Source: HGM12713 sp045593725 (GTDB lineage: Bacteria > Bacillota > Clostridia > Oscillospirales > CAG-272). From it: DNA of 51,939 nt. Both the position numbers and the translations under genes were made by a program. Shown piece by piece: positions 49,906-51,939 of the stretch. The DNA lies in the NCBI GenBank assembly GCA_045593725.1, contig JAZNXE010000041.1, forward strand, positions 1 to 51,939, given 5' to 3'. The stretch's first letter is position 1. Each line of letters starts with the position of its first letter. Under the pieces are notes generated by a model that had not been told where the DNA came from, searched no databases, and saw nothing but the letters and a program-made list of their open reading frames with translations.

Positions 49906-50892
49906 TTAGCAGTGGAACGCCGCCTTAATGAAGCCATCAGTGTGGTTCTCCATCATTTCGCTTACCTTGTCAAAGTCCTTCATGTCGTACACCTTGGTTA
50001 CACCGGTGAACTGCCATATACCCTTATCCAAAAGCTCCATGCATCTGCGGCAGAGGTCTGCCTCATAGCTTATACGGCGCTCGTGGCAGTTTATTGTGGT
50101 TATAGCCTTGAAGTTCCAGAGCTTATAGTCTATGGATCTATCGCCGTCGTTATGATATCCACCGATACCCAAGCGTCCGTGACCCTGAACAAGATCTCCC
50201 GCAAGACGGAGTCCGTCCTCTGTACCGGTAAATTCCATTACAGTGGGGATACCGCCCGTAAGAATGTTGAAGTTATCTCCGTCACGTGTGAGGCTTACCT
50301 TTCCCATAGTTTCAAACGTAAGCTTGTATTCTACGGGAATCTCCTCGGGAAGATAGGTCTCGGTAGCACCGAATTTTTTAGCATTCTCAAGAGCCTCAGG
50401 GCGCTTGTCGATAGCAATTATCTTACCGTAGCCCATAGCCTTAAAGAGAGCTATGGTTCCAAGTCCCATGTATCCGCATCCTACTACAGCAACAGTGTCT
50501 CCCAGTGTCTGTACGGGAAGCTTCATAGCAGCAGAGAGAAGGCACGCGAGAGGCTCGGATATAGCGTCCTCATCCTTAAGAGAATCGGGCACGTGCGCCA
50601 TCTTGTGAGGCTCTACCACAATATATTCCTTATATGCGCCGCCTCCAAGTCCTGTAACTCTGTCGCCTACCTTAAAGCCCTTTACCTTTGCGCCTATCTT
50701 TTCAACAACGCCTATGGATTCGTGGCCAATCTCCTTTACAGTTCCGGTGTGCCAAGGATAAAGCTCGGAATGACACATTCCTGTGAGCGTAACTCTGACA
50801 AGCATCTGCTCATCGTTTATCTCGGGAATTGGAACCTCGATTATTTCGGTCTTTCTGGGTCCCGTTACAATCATTTTTTTCATTGTTTTCAT
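49906..50892 (-). CDS. Medium-chain (zinc-type) alcohol/polyol dehydrogenase
   Basis: The 328-residue protein has the MDR order: N-terminal catalytic domain with GMCHSELYPW (zinc Cys), GHESIGVVEKIGAKVKGFKVGDRV (zinc His-Glu), and the Rossmann domain with VVGCGYMGLGTIALF. The four-Cys structural zinc lobe found in many alcohol dehydrogenases is missing, and the protein is about 20-30 residues shorter than usual. The substrate is unknown. It is the first gene of the two-gene operon with the Gfo/Idh/MocA protein. GGAGG precedes the ATG at 50892. Confidence 0.9.
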   Translation of the reverse strand: MKTMKKMIVTGPRKTEIIEVPIPEINDEQMLVRVTLTGMCHSELYPWHTGTVKEIGHESIGVVEKIGAKVKGFKVGDRVTGLGGGAYKEYIVVEPHKMAHVPDSLKDEDAISEPLACLLSAAMKLPVQTLGDTVAVVGCGYMGLGTIALFKAMGYGKIIAIDKRPEALENAKKFGATETYLPEEIPVEYKLTFETMGKVSLTRDGDNFNILTGGIPTVMEFTGTEDGLRLAGDLVQGHGRLGIGGYHNDGDRSIDYKLWNFKAITTINCHERRISYEADLCRRCMELLDKGIWQFTGVTKVYDMKDFDKVSEMMENHTDGFIKAAFHC

Positions 50893-50921
50893 ATTAGATA
50901 CCTCCTTTGGTTTCTGTTTTC

Positions 50922-50927
50922 ATTATA
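50922..50927 (-). promoter_or_regulatory. -10 box of the dehydrogenase operon
   Basis: TATAAT on the minus strand lies 29 bases before the ATG. No acceptable -35 is found 16-18 bases upstream (A-rich), which fits an activator-dependent promoter under the divergent AraC protein. Confidence 0.55.
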
Positions 50928-50970
50928 TCACGCATTTTTTCTTTTTTATAGAAAAAATACGATATATATG

Positions 50971-50999
50971 TGGACAAAAACGACATTATGTGCTATACT
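50971..50999 (+). promoter_or_regulatory. Promoter of the second AraC regulator
   Basis: TGGACA (50971-50976) and TATACT (50994-50999) with a 17-base spacer. Confidence 0.65.
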
Positions 51000-51020
51000 T
51001 ATAAAAAAGGAGGTACAGAT

Positions 51021-51773
51021 ATGTCTTTATACACTATAAACACTTCTTCCTATATTTATAAATATTACGGAGTCCACACCCACGAATGCTATGAAATCAT
51101 CCTGAATCTTGAGGGGGAAGGAACGATGACCATAGGGGATAACCAATTTCCCTTTTTCCCCGGCAGCGTCCACGTCGTACCCAAAAACACCCCCCACATC
51201 AAGGAATCTAAGAACAAATTCAGGGATATATACTTTCTTACAGATACCCTTTCTCTCACCCCCATTACAATGGGCGACACCCCAATTGTCTTTTGCGACG
51301 ACGCCGAGGGTACGCTGGAAAAGCTTATGCAAATGATGCTTTACAGATATCTGCAAGGCAACAAAAACGACACCGTGCTTGAAGCTATGTACGAGCTTGC
51401 GCTCAAAATAATAGAGGATTCCTCAATAAAGGAGCAAAGCGACCCCGTAGTGGAGGCAGTGGTGCAAAAGCTCTCTCTGTCCTTTAACGACCCTGAGCTG
51501 TCGGTTTCCGAGGCGCTTGATAATATGGGATACAGCAAGGATCATATCCGCCGTAAATTTATGGCAGAGAGAGGTGTGTCCCCCGTGGAATTTCTCACCT
51601 CCCTGCGCATAACTCACGCCAAAAAGCTACTGCGTAAGCAGAAGGAGCTGTGTATGCAGATAAGCGAGGTAGGAGCGTTATGCGGATATTACGACCCAAG
51701 GTATTTCTCCCGTATTTTCAAGAGAGAAACGGGACTAACCCCCTTGGAATACTCAAAAAAGCACTACAAATAA
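51021..51773 (+). CDS. AraC-family regulator of the dehydrogenase operon
   Basis: The 250-residue protein (ATG at 51021 after AAAGGAGG; an earlier ATG at 50970 lies in the promoter) has an N-terminal cupin with YYGVHTHECYEIILNLEG and FPGSVHVVPKNTPH, and a C-terminal AraC DNA-binding domain with SVSEALDNMGYSKDHIRRKF and GYYDPRYFSRIFKRETGLTPLEY. It is divergent from the MDR and Gfo/Idh/MocA genes and probably activates them in response to a sugar or polyol. Confidence 0.9.
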   Translation: MSLYTINTSSYIYKYYGVHTHECYEIILNLEGEGTMTIGDNQFPFFPGSVHVVPKNTPHIKESKNKFRDIYFLTDTLSLTPITMGDTPIVFCDDAEGTLEKLMQMMLYRYLQGNKNDTVLEAMYELALKIIEDSSIKEQSDPVVEAVVQKLSLSFNDPELSVSEALDNMGYSKDHIRRKFMAERGVSPVEFLTSLRITHAKKLLRKQKELCMQISEVGALCGYYDPRYFSRIFKRETGLTPLEYSKKHYK

Positions 51774-51804
51774 CACACAATAAAACAAAGCCTCTGACTA
51801 AAAT

Positions 51805-51834
51805 AAATATCCCCCCGTATAACGGGGGGTATTT
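51805..51834. terminator. Hairpin repeat/terminator after the second AraC gene
   Basis: AAATATCCCCCCGT-ATA-ACGGGGGGTATTT, then CATTTT. The frame and ATA loop equal those at 23453-23481, but the stem bases differ in a matched way. Confidence 0.75.
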
Positions 51835-51839
51835 CATTT

Positions 51840-51939
51840 TCGGGCATAGCCCTAATACTACTGGCTGCGCACAAGTGCGCTTTTATTGGCCTGCCAGCCA
51901 TGCAATGGATACTTGCTACCCGTAAACGGGTTTCACCAT
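51840..51939. repeat. Hairpin-rich sequence cut by the right edge
   Basis: A chain of small hairpins: GGGC-ATA-GCCC (51842-51852), GCGCAC-AA-GTGCGC (51867-51880), GGCCTGCCAGCC and ACCCGT-AA-ACGGGT (about 51917-51930). There is no convincing coding frame. It follows the terminator repeat and may be one end of a larger intergenic element. Confidence 0.4.

Overview
The window reads as a chromosomal segment of an anaerobic Clostridia-type Firmicute, most likely an uncultured gut member of Oscillospirales or a related order. Support: an IspH-ribosomal protein S1 fusion, a single-chain pyruvate:ferredoxin oxidoreductase, a rhodanese-free ThiI, consensus TTGACA-17-TATAAT promoters with GGAGG ribosome binding sites, hexuronate catabolism, and many hairpin-type intergenic repeats. 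Genus and species cannot be fixed from the sequence alone.

Layout. 1-1420: truncated lipoprotein gene behind a promoter-structured RNA-terminator leader, a hairpin repeat, and a tRNA-Pro(CGG) flanked by fragments of itself. 1423-5900: a lipoprotein, a GT4-CsaB fusion, a small island (TM2 protein, DUF2752 protein, divergent Cro/XRE-type regulator with palindromic operators) closed by a second copy of the csaB 3' end, then a RAYT-type transposase with two REP hairpins inside its reading frame. 6034-12279: ispH-rpsA, thiI, an unusual DEDDh exonuclease, an ion permease. 12481-19079: a hexuronide operon (beta-propeller protein, UxaA, UxaB, GH2 hexuronidase) with a divergent AraC regulator. 19549-23127: nifJ. 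23494-35348: one 12-gene operon for a surface phosphopolymer (aminotransferase, priming phosphoglycosyl transferase, two GT2s, LicD, TagD, polymerase, flippase, TagF-like transferase, IspD-like cytidylyltransferase, SDR, and a frameshifted ThDP enzyme). 35860-36790: tRNA-Trp and a split TauE/SafE transporter. 36947-39652: ftsK/spoIIIE. 40612-44668: divergent type II topoisomerase B subunit, tmk, NSS transporter. 45071-48758: murD, lipoprotein, cysteine desulfurase. 48908-51773: two-gene dehydrogenase operon with a divergent AraC regulator.

How the genes work together. The hexuronide operon would release a uronic acid from a glycoside (GH2), reduce tagaturonate to altronate (UxaB) and dehydrate it (UxaA), under the AraC protein. 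The surface operon would activate a polyol phosphate (TagD, IspD-like plus SDR), transfer it to a lipid-linked glycan (TagF-like, LicD) built on the priming transferase, then polymerise and flip it.

The least explained content is intergenic: (a) a family of multi-hairpin elements (about 8113-8612, 19118-19475, 39699-40075) whose stems change in a compensatory way while loops stay fixed; (b) an element whose inverted ends equal the 3' end of tRNA-Trp (35558-35806, relative at 23330); (c) the structured leader RNA at 219-427; (d) the XRE/TM2/DUF2752 island with the duplicated csaB end; (e) a transposase that carries its own REPs.
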